A DNA stretch of 64,000 nt from Novibacillus thermophilus (GTDB lineage Bacteria > Bacillota > Bacilli > Thermoactinomycetales > Novibacillaceae), in the NCBI RefSeq assembly GCF_002005165.1, contig NZ_CP019699.1:1178001-1242000 (forward strand), in the 5' to 3' direction. The notes beneath the pieces are model-generated. The model had not been told where the DNA came from and searched no databases. It saw nothing but the letters and a program-made list of their open reading frames with translations. Positions 36,432 through 45,128 of the stretch are shown piece after piece. Made by a program: the position numbers and the translations under genes. Numbering within the stretch: the stretch's first letter is position 1; each line of letters starts with the position of its first letter.

Positions 36432-37520
36432 ATGCACTTGAGCGACAAAACAGTCAAGGCGGTAAGAGAACAATCTCGACAGATGGAGCAAATAGGCAAT
36501 GTGACGCCACGTATTCTTAAGATCATGTATGACTACAATCTTTTTAAACTGTTTGTCCCGCGAGAACTGGGCGGAGAAATGTTGCCGCTTCCCGACGCTT
36601 TAAGGGTATTTGAACAGGCCTCCTGGATTGACGGCAGTTTCGGCTGGTTAACCGACATCGGTTCAGGCGGGGGATATTTCGTATCGTCCATTTTACCGTC
36701 CGTGTGCCAAGAGACCTTTTCCGACAAAAAGGCGGTCGTCGCCGGAAGCGGCGCCCCTTCGGGAACGGCGAAAAGAGTGGACGGCGGTTATTTGGTCAGC
36801 GGACGGTGGAAGTACTGCAGCGGTTCACCTTATGCGACGGTCTTTACGGTAAACTGTCAAATTGAGGGCGATGCACGAGATTCAAACCCGGAAGTGCGTT
36901 CGTTTATCTTGCCTCCGGATCGGGTGAAGGTCATCGAAGACTGGAACGCCTTCGGCTTGAAAGCGACCGCCAGTCATTCCATCGCTGTCGACGACGTATT
37001 CGTGCCGGATGAGCGGACATTTAACGTATTTGACGATTGCGTCTACTGGCATGACCCGCTTTACCGATATCCGTTTCTCCAGTTTTCCCAGACATCCTTT
37101 GCTGCCGTGTGCATCGGGATTTGTCGGCATTTTCTCGACGAAGCTAAACTTATTTTGAAGCAGAACAAAGGGGTGTGGGAAACGTCGTCTCCTAACCGAT
37201 ACCCGTATGTCCAGCGTAAAGTAGAAGGAGCGGAACGGACTCTGCAGCAAGCGACTGAAAACTTTTACCGGGCAGTCGATGAATCGTGGGATACCCTCGT
37301 AAGGCACTCAGACCTTTCCGAACAGGTACAAGAACAGGTTAGTTATGTGTGTCATGCGACGAGCAGGGCAGCCCTTTCCTGTGCGCAGTCTGTCTTTCCT
37401 TATTTGGGGATCAGCGCCATTATGGAAGACGCTCCGGTCAATCGGGCGTACAGGGATTTGCACACGGCTTGCCAGCATACGATGATAGTTCCTTTTTATG
37501 AAATCGAGGTCAAAAGCTAA
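36432..37520 (+). CDS. Acyl-CoA dehydrogenase-fold flavoprotein, possibly a monooxygenase
   Basis: 362 residues from the ATG at 36432, with AAAGGTG nine bases before. The fold shows as NLFKLFVPRELGGEMLPLPDA at the N-terminus, a middle beta domain with GGYLVSGRWKYCSGSPYA, and a helical C-terminus. The pattern SGxWxYxSG resembles HsaA/HpaB-type flavin-dependent monooxygenases more than true acyl-CoA dehydrogenases, and the usual catalytic glutamate region is not evident. It may hydroxylate an aromatic or small organic compound using reduced flavin. It overlaps the region before lhgO, hinting at one transcript. Confidence 0.65.
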   Translation: MHLSDKTVKAVREQSRQMEQIGNVTPRILKIMYDYNLFKLFVPRELGGEMLPLPDALRVFEQASWIDGSFGWLTDIGSGGGYFVSSILPSVCQETFSDKKAVVAGSGAPSGTAKRVDGGYLVSGRWKYCSGSPYATVFTVNCQIEGDARDSNPEVRSFILPPDRVKVIEDWNAFGLKATASHSIAVDDVFVPDERTFNVFDDCVYWHDPLYRYPFLQFSQTSFAAVCIGICRHFLDEAKLILKQNKGVWETSSPNRYPYVQRKVEGAERTLQQATENFYRAVDESWDTLVRHSDLSEQVQEQVSYVCHATSRAALSCAQSVFPYLGISAIMEDAPVNRAYRDLHTACQHTMIVPFYEIEVKS

Positions 37521-37533
37521 GGGGAGAAGCCGG

Positions 37534-38757
37534 TTGTACGACTTTACGGTCATCGGCGGGGGGATTGTCGGTCTTGCGACAGCGTACCATTTAGTTCACG
37601 CGTACCCGCAAGCAGCCGTCCTCGTCTTGGAGAAAGAACAGTCCCTCGGTTTGCATCAGACGGGAAACAACAGCGGTGTCATCCACTCTGGCATATACTA
37701 CAAACCGGGGAGTTTAAAAGCGCGGTTTGCAACGGAAGGCAACCGGAGGATAGTTGAGTTTTGCCAAAAATACCGCATCCCGTACGAACAGTGCGGCAAA
37801 GTGATTGTCGCGACGGCAGAAGCCGAACGCCCCCTTTTACACACTCTGTACGAGCGGGGAATCGCCAACGGACTGACGTTACGCAAACTGACCCCGAACG
37901 AATTGCAGGAGAGGGAACCGCATGTACACGGGCTGGAAGCGATATTCGTGCCGAGTACCGGCATCGTTGACTATGTGCAAGTGTTGAATACGTTAGCGCG
38001 CGTCGTGGAAGAAAAAGGCGGAGAGATTCGGGTGGGGACCCGAGTTGAAGGCATGGAAGAGGAGGCTGAGTTTATAGACATAGGGACGAATGCCGGAACA
38101 GTGCAGACGCGTTTTGCCATCAACTGTGCCGGCCTGTTCAGCGACCGTGTCGCCCGTATGACCGGCCTTTCCCTTGGAATGAAGATCGTTCCTTTCCGCG
38201 GCGAGTACTACGAGTTGAAGCCCGAGAAACGACATCTGGTGAAGCATTTGGTCTACCCCGTGCCGAATCCGGCGTTTCCGTTCCTTGGCGTTCACTTTAC
38301 GCGAATGGTGGATGGCTCCGTCCACGTCGGTCCGAATGCGGTGCTCAGTTTGAAACGGGAGGGGTACCGCAAAGGGGACGTGAACCTGCGGGACAGTTGG
38401 GATGTGTTGACGTACCCCGCTTTTTGGAAAATTGCGTTTAGGTACATGTCAGTCGGCTTGAGCGAAATGGTGCGGTCTTATAGTCAACGAGCGTTTGTGC
38501 GGAGCATCCAACGGTTTATTCCGGAAATAACCGCCGACGATCTCGTCCCGGCACCGGCAGGAGTGCGGGCGCAGGCGTTGACCCGGGACGGACGGCTCGT
38601 CGATGACTTCATCATCGTGAGGTCTAAGAGGGCGGTACACGTGTGCAATGCGCCTTCTCCGGCGGCTACTGCTTCCCTCGTCATCGGCGAGCACATCGTC
38701 AGTCTCATGGCTGAGTCGTACACTTCCCATAAAAAACGTGTCACAAAATCTGTCTGA
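37534..38757 (+). CDS. lhgO: L-2-hydroxyglutarate oxidase family FAD enzyme (LhgO)
   Basis: 407 residues from the TTG at 37534, chosen for AAGGGGAGAAG upstream; an in-frame ATG at 37498 lies inside the preceding gene. FAD-binding motif VIGGGIVGLATAYHL, then GLHQTGNNSGVIHSGIYY, both typical of LhgO. PFRGEYYEL and the C-terminal PAPAGVRAQAL are also family marks. It oxidises L-2-hydroxyglutarate to 2-oxoglutarate, passing electrons to quinone in E. coli. Proteins of this family sometimes act on other 2-hydroxy acids. Confidence 0.87.
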   Translation: MYDFTVIGGGIVGLATAYHLVHAYPQAAVLVLEKEQSLGLHQTGNNSGVIHSGIYYKPGSLKARFATEGNRRIVEFCQKYRIPYEQCGKVIVATAEAERPLLHTLYERGIANGLTLRKLTPNELQEREPHVHGLEAIFVPSTGIVDYVQVLNTLARVVEEKGGEIRVGTRVEGMEEEAEFIDIGTNAGTVQTRFAINCAGLFSDRVARMTGLSLGMKIVPFRGEYYELKPEKRHLVKHLVYPVPNPAFPFLGVHFTRMVDGSVHVGPNAVLSLKREGYRKGDVNLRDSWDVLTYPAFWKIAFRYMSVGLSEMVRSYSQRAFVRSIQRFIPEITADDLVPAPAGVRAQALTRDGRLVDDFIIVRSKRAVHVCNAPSPAATASLVIGEHIVSLMAESYTSHKKRVTKSV

Positions 38758-38893
38758 TTCCCCTTGCGTCTTTTTATGAACTGTTACAATAACGGTAGGA
38801 TAACGGACAGCGAGGGGAGTAAGGTGAGCAGACGGAAGATTGCAAGGCTCGAGGTCTGAGAAAATTGTTTCCACACGAAAGGTGGGAAGAACG

Positions 38894-39718
38894 TTGTCGA
38901 AACTCCAAGCGCACATTCAGCAGGAGCTTCACGTCAAACCTTCCGTAGCACCAGAAGAAGAAGTCAGAAATCGGATCGATTTTATCAAGCGCTACGTGAC
39001 GCAAACCTCGGCCAAAGGGTTGGTCCTGGGGATATCGGGCGGACAGGATTCTTCGTTGTGCGGCCGCCTCTGCCAACTGGCAGTCGAGGAACTGCGGGAG
39101 GAAACAGATAGAGACTACGTATTCATCGCGATGCGTTTACCTTACGGCCGGCAGCAGGACGACGCTGACGCAGAACGGGCCCTTGCCTTTATACAGCCCG
39201 ACAGGTGTATCACCTTGAACATAAAAGAACCGGTCGATGCGTCCGTCCGAGCGTTTGAGGCCGCAACGGGGGAGAAAATCACCGACTATCTCAAAGGGAA
39301 CATTAAAGCCCGCGAGCGCATGAAGGCCCAATATGACGTGGCAGGGTTTTATCAACTGCTCGTAGCGGGGACCGATCATGCGGCGGAGGCTGTGACGGGT
39401 TTCTTCACGAAATTTGGCGACGGCGGATGCGACCTTGTTCCCCTCTTCGGGCTGACGAAGAGACAAGGACAGGCATTGTTAAAATATTTAGGGGCAGATG
39501 ATGCCATCTATACTAAAAAACCGACGGCCGATTTACTGGACGACAACCCTGGACGTCCGGATGAAGACGAATTGGGGCTTCGTTACACTGACATCGACGA
39601 CTATTTGGAAGGCAAAGAGGTGGAGGGTCACATCGCCCGAAAAATTGAATCCAAGTATTTAGCGACACGGCACAAGCGACGACTCCCGGTCACGCCGTTT
39701 GACACGTGGTGGACTTAA
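38894..39718 (+). CDS. nadE: NH3-dependent NAD synthetase
   Basis: 274 residues from the TTG at 38894 (AAAGGTGGGAAG upstream), the length of B. subtilis and E. coli NadE. The ATP pyrophosphatase loop SGGQDS is at 48-53. [27 protein letters not shown], and the C-terminal [10 protein letters not shown] are conserved. No glutaminase domain is present, so ammonia is the nitrogen donor. It makes NAD from nicotinate adenine dinucleotide. Confidence 0.95.
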   Translation: MSKLQAHIQQELHVKPSVAPEEEVRNRIDFIKRYVTQTSAKGLVLGISGGQDSSLCGRLCQLAVEELREETDRDYVFIAMRLPYGRQQDDADAERALAFIQPDRCITLNIKEPVDASVRAFEAATGEKITDYLKGNIKARERMKAQYDVAGFYQLLVAGTDHAAEAVTGFFTKFGDGGCDLVPLFGLTKRQGQALLKYLGADDAIYTKKPTADLLDDNPGRPDEDELGLRYTDIDDYLEGKEVEGHIARKIESKYLATRHKRRLPVTPFDTWWT

Positions 39719-39757
39719 GTTTCACATCGCTCGATTTAACATATGCTTGAATGGTCA

Positions 39758-40534
39758 CTAGAAAATGTCCGGGTACAAAAGTTGGGCGAGCTTCTCAATC
39801 CCGGTCAAGAGGCGCGGTGATGGACGGCAGTACAACCCTTCTTCCAGAATGTGAACCCGGTCCCGTTTGGCGAAACGCTGTCCTCGCCACGCGGGACGGC
39901 TGACGATCTTCTCCACCTTTACCTTTTCCTTCGGGACACCTGTCCACACGACAAGGGCGTAATCCGGGGCCGCTTGAACGACTCCCTCCCAATCTGTCTG
40001 CTTCTTTTCATCCGGATGGTCAGCAAAGACGTTTACCGCAGAGACGGCCTCACTCACATCGGTCAGCCAATTGTTCCCGCCAGGGGAAAACACCGGTTTG
40101 GGCCACCATTCCCAGTACAGTCGGGGAGTGTCACCCTGCGACGAACACCTGTCTGCCACTTCCTCTATCCGCTCTTTCATTTGATGCACGAGTTGAGACG
40201 CTTGAGCGGTGCGGTTCGTCGCCGCTCCTACGTCTAAAATGTCGTCGTAAATGTCTTCCAACCGTTTTGGATTGAGGACGAGGTAAGGAATGCCGAGATC
40301 TTGCAGTTGTTCGACATTTCGCTCCATGCCCGGGACACTCAGGGAGGCGACAATGAGACTCGGTTGCAGTGCAGCCACTCTGTCCATGTCGATGGCGAGA
40401 TCGGGTCCGAGATCCGGCAGGGAGCGGACGGCGGGAGGCCAGTCAGAGTAGCGGTCGACGCCGACAATGTGATCGGACAAACCGAGACAGGCCAATATTT
40501 CGGTGTTGCTTGGACATAACGAGACGATGCGCAC
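39758..40534 (-). CDS. Cobalamin-binding protein, BtuF-like, no signal peptide
   Basis: 258 residues with a GTG start after GGAAAGGAGAG. The fold of periplasmic vitamin B12/iron binding proteins is clear from VSLCPSNTEILACLGL, VGVDRYSDWP and YWEWWPKPVFSPGGNNWL. No lipoprotein or secretion signal is present, so it is cytoplasmic, as in a known subgroup often called cobalamin-binding protein. No BtuC or BtuD gene is nearby. Role unclear. Confidence 0.75.
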   Translation of the reverse strand: MRIVSLCPSNTEILACLGLSDHIVGVDRYSDWPPAVRSLPDLGPDLAIDMDRVAALQPSLIVASLSVPGMERNVEQLQDLGIPYLVLNPKRLEDIYDDILDVGAATNRTAQASQLVHQMKERIEEVADRCSSQGDTPRLYWEWWPKPVFSPGGNNWLTDVSEAVSAVNVFADHPDEKKQTDWEGVVQAAPDYALVVWTGVPKEKVKVEKIVSRPAWRGQRFAKRDRVHILEEGLYCRPSPRLLTGIEKLAQLLYPDIF

Positions 40535-40552
40535 GCTCCTCTCTCCTTTCCG

Positions 40553-41275
40553 TCACGTATCTTCATTCTGTTCGGCCAGCTGGGACAACACGTCTCTTCG
40601 CACGTCTTGGATATGGTGGCGCATGGCTTCGTGGGCCTTGTCCGGCTGTTGCGCTTCAATCGCATGTACGATTTTTTCGTGATCCTTTACCGATTGGGCG
40701 AAACGTCCCGGGATGCTAAGGGCGTGCTGACGCCCCACTTTCATCAGATCGAGCAAGCTGTTCATGATCCGCAAAATGACAGAGTTGTGCGAAGCTTGGG
40801 CGATGGCGTAGTGAAAAGCGTGGTCGTTGCGCGTGGCAAAATCGGGATCCGGAAGGTCGCGCATGTCCTTATTCGCTGCCGCTACGATGGCGTGGAGATT
40901 TTTCAATTCGTCGTCGGTGCGCCGGGCAGCCGCCCATTTGGCTGCTTGCGCCTCGAGGACGAGTCGCACGTCAAACAGGTCCATGAGGGTATGTCGTTTC
41001 AGTGAGACAGCATTAGCCAGCTGGGAAATGACGGCTTCATCCGGGTCTGCGACGAACAGACCGTGACCGTGCCGGATGTGAATATACCCCATGGCGGAGA
41101 GAATTTTCAACGCCTCCCGCATCGGAGTGCGGCTCACATTGAGCATGTTGGCCAACTCCCGTTCTGGGGGCAGCTTTTCTCCGGGTTTCAGCTCACCGTT
41201 ATAAATTAACTGCTTCATGTAGTCGACGATTCGGTCGGTAATATTCGTACGCTGGTCTACCAACGGTTTAAACAC
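40553..41275 (-). CDS. GntR regulator, FadR subfamily
   Basis: 240 residues. N-terminal winged helix (about 10-75) with LKPGEKLPPERELANMLNVS and RTPMREALKIL. The C-terminal all-helical FCD ligand domain (about 85-225) has the metal-binding pattern of Asp/His residues (DVRLVLE..., DHAFHYAIAQAS, DHEKIVHAI). Such regulators often sense organic acids, including lactate and related 2-hydroxy acids. It is the nearest local candidate to bind the palindrome at the suyA start site, 2.2 kb away. Confidence 0.85.
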   Translation of the reverse strand: MFKPLVDQRTNITDRIVDYMKQLIYNGELKPGEKLPPERELANMLNVSRTPMREALKILSAMGYIHIRHGHGLFVADPDEAVISQLANAVSLKRHTLMDLFDVRLVLEAQAAKWAAARRTDDELKNLHAIVAAANKDMRDLPDPDFATRNDHAFHYAIAQASHNSVILRIMNSLLDLMKVGRQHALSIPGRFAQSVKDHEKIVHAIEAQQPDKAHEAMRHHIQDVRRDVLSQLAEQNEDT

Positions 41276-41362
41276 ATAGTGTCACCCTTCCTTCCTCATT
41301 CCATTGGATTTCATTATAGCAAATCGAAAGCCGCATCACCTCCATACCCGAGGCAGACGGGA

Positions 41363-42265
41363 TCAAGGCATGATCTCGTGGATGAACACGTCAACTGGCC
41401 GAGGGAGGACATGTCCCTTCAATGTGACCGTGTAAAAGTGTCGATTCAGGCTGAGACCACTTAAAGAGTAAGCTCGCAAAATGTTGAGTTGTAACTCTTT
41501 TTCAATAGCGGCCGCCGAAAGAACGGATACGCCCAAGTTTTCTACTACAGCCCCTTTGACTGCTTCAGTGCTTCCCAGTTCGAGAAAAACCGTCAACTCC
41601 GACGGAATGACGCCTTGCGACTGCAGGCGCTGTTCCAACACCTGGCGGGTGCCCGAGCCTTTTTCCCTTAAAATGAGGGGAGCTTCCAGCAGAATGTTGG
41701 GGTGGGCTGTTCTCGTTTGTCGGCAGAGGGCGGGGTGGTCGAATACGGGGGAGGCGATCAAGACGAGTTCGTCTTCCTGGAACGGTTGCAGTTCCAGGGC
41801 AGGGTCGTCCACAACCCCTTCCACGAGGCCGATGTCCAACACGCGGGCACGTATCTTTTCCACAATGTGCTCCGTGTTCATGATATGCATCGATAACTGG
41901 ATGTGCGGATACTTCTGTTTGATTTTCCCCAACATTTTTGGCAACACGTATTCGCCGATCGTCAGGCTAGCGGCGATTTCCAGTTTGCCGCTGACCGTAT
42001 GTTGTAAAGATTCAATTTCTTTCTTTGCCGCATCGAAAGAGTTCACGATCTCTTTGCCGTAGCGGTACAAGATCCGTCCCGCTTCTGTCAATTCGACGCG
42101 TTTTGTCGTGCGGTGGAACAGTTGGGTGTCTAACTCGTTTTCCAGTGACTTAACCTGCGAGGTGACCGTCGGTTGCGCCATGTGCAGCGTTTTGGCCGAT
42201 TCGGAAAAACTTCTCTTTTCAGCGACGGTCATAAAAACTTTAAGCTGGTGTTCGTTCATCCTCAT
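41363..42265 (-). CDS. LysR-family regulator linked to the exporter gene
   Basis: 300 residues; a second in-frame ATG two codons later is equally plausible. N-terminal helix-turn-helix with FSESAKTLHMAQPTVTSQVK, C-terminal effector domain (about 90-295). It resembles YeiE/CysL-type LysR proteins, which in several bacteria sit beside YeiH-type exporters and react to sulfur compounds. It follows the exporter gene by 10 bases on the same strand, so both are one operon. Confidence 0.85.
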   Translation of the reverse strand: MRMNEHQLKVFMTVAEKRSFSESAKTLHMAQPTVTSQVKSLENELDTQLFHRTTKRVELTEAGRILYRYGKEIVNSFDAAKKEIESLQHTVSGKLEIAASLTIGEYVLPKMLGKIKQKYPHIQLSMHIMNTEHIVEKIRARVLDIGLVEGVVDDPALELQPFQEDELVLIASPVFDHPALCRQTRTAHPNILLEAPLILREKGSGTRQVLEQRLQSQGVIPSELTVFLELGSTEAVKGAVVENLGVSVLSAAAIEKELQLNILRAYSLSGLSLNRHFYTVTLKGHVLPRPVDVFIHEIMP

Positions 42266-42275
42266 CCTCTTCCTT

Positions 42276-43337
42276 CTAGTAGAACCATTGTACTAGGAGG
42301 ACGCCGAACAAGACAAGGGCACTGCTGCCGATGGCGCACGTCATCATCCCTTTTCGGCCGTTGTCACGAAACGCTTGGAACGAGACTCCGAGCCCGACGC
42401 CGACCATCGCCATCGCGAGTAACAAACCGCTGAGTGAAAGCAGACCGTTCACGGCGTATTCCGGCAACCAGTCTAGTGTGTTCAAGGCGCTCATGGCGAG
42501 AAATCCGACAATGAACCACGGAACCGGGAGGTTTGCGAGCCGTGAGGCGGATTGGCTTTGTACCCTTTCCCAGCGGTGTCTCTTGTTGTAAAGCGTCCCG
42601 ATGGCAAGGGCGACAGGGATGAGTAAGGCGACCCGACCAAGTTTAACTAACACGGCCATTTCACTGCTTGAAGTTCCCCCTGCCGCTCCGGCGGCAATGA
42701 CGTGTCCCAGCTCGTGTAGCGTGGCTCCGGTCAAGACGCCGTAAACTGCCGGGTCGTAGGGGAGAAGCGGGTACAGAAACGAGTAAGCGAGAGCGCCGAC
42801 CGTTCCCGTCAACGCAATAAACGATACGGCGAGCGCTGTCACATCTTCTTTAGCGCGGATGAGGGGGGCGACGGCAAGAATGGCAGACGCGCCGCAAACT
42901 GCTGTCCCGACAGCCGTTAGTAACGTCAACTGTTCCGGCAACTTCATGCGCTGTCCAATGGCATGCATGACGATAAGCGTAAACACAATCACGAACGCGT
43001 CGATGGCGATCACGTTTATCCCGCTGGCCCATATATCATGCAAATTGAGACGCAAACCCATGAGAATGATGCCGGCTTTCAACAACCTTTTTGTCGTAAA
43101 CGTAATACCTGCCTGTGCGCCAGCTGGTAAGCCCAGAGACGCGCGCCAGCTCATGCCGAGCAAGATGGCGAGGACGAGTGCTCCGACAATGGACAAGTAA
43201 GGCAAGCGCGCCAACTGAAGGGAGGCCAAGGCCAACACAAACGTCAAAAAGATGCCGCGGCTGTATGTCAGAACAGTGTGTTGATATGGAGCAGAGTTCT
43301 GGGAGGCGGCGGATAGGTTGTTTCCGTGTACAGACAT
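42276..43337 (-). CDS. YeiH/PSE-family putative sulfate or sulfite exporter (SuyZ-like)
   Basis: 353 residues from the ATG at 43337 (AAGGAAAGG upstream; ATG at 43343 also possible). About ten membrane helices with YLSIVGALVLAILLGMSW, LLKAGIILMGLRL and the conserved GASAILAVAPLIRAKE and TLHELGHVIAAGAAGG. The UPF0324/PSE family was named from SuyZ, a presumed sulfite/sulfate exporter beside suyAB in Paracoccus. Here too it is next to, and divergent from, suyA and suyB, so removal of toxic sulfite is the likely job. Transport has not been shown for most members. Confidence 0.78.
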   Translation of the reverse strand: MSVHGNNLSAASQNSAPYQHTVLTYSRGIFLTFVLALASLQLARLPYLSIVGALVLAILLGMSWRASLGLPAGAQAGITFTTKRLLKAGIILMGLRLNLHDIWASGINVIAIDAFVIVFTLIVMHAIGQRMKLPEQLTLLTAVGTAVCGASAILAVAPLIRAKEDVTALAVSFIALTGTVGALAYSFLYPLLPYDPAVYGVLTGATLHELGHVIAAGAAGGTSSSEMAVLVKLGRVALLIPVALAIGTLYNKRHRWERVQSQSASRLANLPVPWFIVGFLAMSALNTLDWLPEYAVNGLLSLSGLLLAMAMVGVGLGVSFQAFRDNGRKGMMTCAIGSSALVLFGVLLVQWFY

Positions 43338-43472
43338 AAGCATCCTTTCCTTGTACAGTAGGTTATTACTACATAACTGTAGCACGAATTTCTGCACGGA
43401 TTATTCATAACTCGTAATCGCGTTTATTACATTTTTCAATGAGTAACACGTGTAAAAAACGTCACAACACGA

Positions 43473-43501
43473 TTGACGCATACGCTAAGTGTTGGTAAAT
43501 T
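43473..43501 (+). promoter_or_regulatory. Sigma-A promoter of suyAB
   Basis: TTGACG (43473-43478) and TAAATT (43496-43501) are separated by 17 bases. The start site would be near 43508, about 48 bases before the suyA ATG. Confidence 0.6.
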
Positions 43502-43507
43502 GTTTGT

Positions 43508-43522
43508 ATAGGTATTACCTAT
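43508..43522. promoter_or_regulatory. Perfect palindrome at the suyA start site, candidate operator
   Basis: ATAGGTA-T-TACCTAT is a perfect 15-base palindrome placed at about +1 to +15 of the predicted suyAB transcript. That is a classical repressor site. Likely binder is the GntR protein at 40553-41275, or the LysR protein, by proximity only. Confidence 0.6.
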
Positions 43523-43555
43523 TATGTATGAAGATTAAGGGGAGGTGGGATCGGG

Positions 43556-43900
43556 ATGAGCGACAGTACTCAGAGTAGTGTTGCGGCCCGCGATGTTGAG
43601 AGACAAGATCAGAAGGTGAAGGTTCATCAATTTCTCATTCATCACAAAGGGGATCATGTCGGTGTGGCCGTCACGGATATCCGTGCAGGGGAGAAAGCTG
43701 TTGGTGTCTACATGGACGACGATTCGACAATCGAGGTTGAGGTGAAACACGATGTGCCACTCGGGCATAAAATCGCGTTAGCCTCTCTTAAAGAAAACGA
43801 ACCTGTCCTGAAGTACGGCATTCCCATCGGCGTGACGACTTGCAAATGGGAAGTGGGCGATTACGTGCACACACACAACATAAAAACGGCGAGGTGGTAA
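43556..43900 (+). CDS. suyA: (R)-sulfolactate sulfo-lyase small subunit (SuyA-like, SAF domain)
   Basis: 114 residues behind GGGGAGGTGGG. The SAF domain (about 25-114) has [30 protein letters not shown] and ends [14 protein letters not shown], as in SuyA and in the N-terminal part of altronate dehydratase UxaA. The stop overlaps the next start (TAATG), so both subunits are made together. SuyAB splits (R)-3-sulfolactate into pyruvate and sulfite. Altronate dehydratase is the main alternative, but the neighbours favour sulfolactate. Confidence 0.75.
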   Translation: MSDSTQSSVAARDVERQDQKVKVHQFLIHHKGDHVGVAVTDIRAGEKAVGVYMDDDSTIEVEVKHDVPLGHKIALASLKENEPVLKYGIPIGVTTCKWEVGDYVHTHNIKTARW

Positions 43901-45063
43901 TGAAAGTGGAACGTCAACTGTACGGGTATCGCAGGGAAAATGGAAGAGTCGGCATACGCAATCACGTCGTCATTTTACCAGTAGACGACATATCCAACGC
44001 TGCGTGTGAAGCGGTTGCGAACCATGTGAAAGGTACGCTAGCTTTGCCCCACTCGTACGGCAGACTGCAGTACGGGGAGGACTTAGAACTGCATTTTAGA
44101 ACGATGATCGGCACCGGTTCTAACCCAAATGTGGCGGCTTGTGTCGTCATTGGCATTGAAGAGAACTGGGCGAAGAAAATCGCTGACGGCATTGCGCAAA
44201 CGGGGAAACCAGTCTCATACTTTTCGATTGAAGGTCACGGGGATTTTGAAACAGTGCGGCGCGCGTCGTGGAAAGCGAAGGAATACGTCCAATGGGCTTC
44301 CGAACTGCGACGAGAACCAGTGGAACTTAAGGATCTGACCGTCAGCATCAAATGCGGCGAATCCGATACGACGACGGGACTGGGATCCTGCCCGACGGTT
44401 GCCCAGGCTGTCGACCGCTTGGTCGATGCCGGAGCCACCGTCATCTTCGGTGAAACGTCGGAGTTGACTGGCGGAGAACACCTTATCGCTGAAAGAATGG
44501 CCACAGAAGAGTTAAAGCAGAAGTTTATGCGGGTGTACAAAGACTATGTCGGGGAGATCGAGTCAAAAGGTGTGGACTTACTAGGGTCACAACCGACACA
44601 AGGCAATATTGCCGGAGGCTTGTCGACAATTGAGGAAAAAGCGTTGGGCAATATCGCCAAAACCGGGACGAAGGAAATTATCGGCGTATTAGCGCCGGCC
44701 GAAGCGCCGAACAACGGAAACGGTCTATACTTCATGGACACCTCGTCGGCAGCCGCCGAGTGCATCACGCTCATGGCGGCCGGAGGAGCTGTCGTCCACT
44801 TTTTCCCGACCGGCCAGGGGAACATCATTGGAAATCCCATCGAACCGGTGATCAAAATTACCGCGAACCCGAAGACGGCAGAAACGATGCGCGAACACAT
44901 TGATGTGGACGTGCAAGGCTTACTGGCGCGCACGATCACGCTTCCGGAAGCAGGCGACATGCTGATGGATTACTTGTACCGCACAGTCAACGGCCGTTTG
45001 ACGAGTGCCGAAGCGCTTGGACACCGTGAATTCGTCATGACGAAACTGTACCGCAGTGCGTAG
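43900..45063 (+). CDS. suyB: (R)-sulfolactate sulfo-lyase large subunit (SuyB-like)
   Basis: 387 residues, about the size of Paracoccus SuyB. It belongs to the UxaA catalytic family. Segments such as [78 protein letters not shown] and the end [11 protein letters not shown] match what I remember of SuyB rather than sugar-acid dehydratases. Cysteines in KCGESD and SCPT are candidate iron ligands. With SuyA it yields pyruvate and sulfite in the cytoplasm. Naming rests on family memory plus context. Confidence 0.75.
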   Translation: MKVERQLYGYRRENGRVGIRNHVVILPVDDISNAACEAVANHVKGTLALPHSYGRLQYGEDLELHFRTMIGTGSNPNVAACVVIGIEENWAKKIADGIAQTGKPVSYFSIEGHGDFETVRRASWKAKEYVQWASELRREPVELKDLTVSIKCGESDTTTGLGSCPTVAQAVDRLVDAGATVIFGETSELTGGEHLIAERMATEELKQKFMRVYKDYVGEIESKGVDLLGSQPTQGNIAGGLSTIEEKALGNIAKTGTKEIIGVLAPAEAPNNGNGLYFMDTSSAAAECITLMAAGGAVVHFFPTGQGNIIGNPIEPVIKITANPKTAETMREHIDVDVQGLLARTITLPEAGDMLMDYLYRTVNGRLTSAEALGHREFVMTKLYRSA

Positions 45064-45128
45064 AGACAAGGGGATGCGAGTGCTATGAACAACATGCTGG
45101 ATCATTTCACGGGAGCAGGCAATGAAAG

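Noticed and set aside
43556-45063. Altronate dehydratase (UxaA) as the identity of the SAF and large subunit pair
   Set aside because: The split into two subunits, the large-subunit motifs and the exporter, SlcC-like, ComC-like and TTT neighbours fit SuyAB better; no hexuronate genes are nearby.
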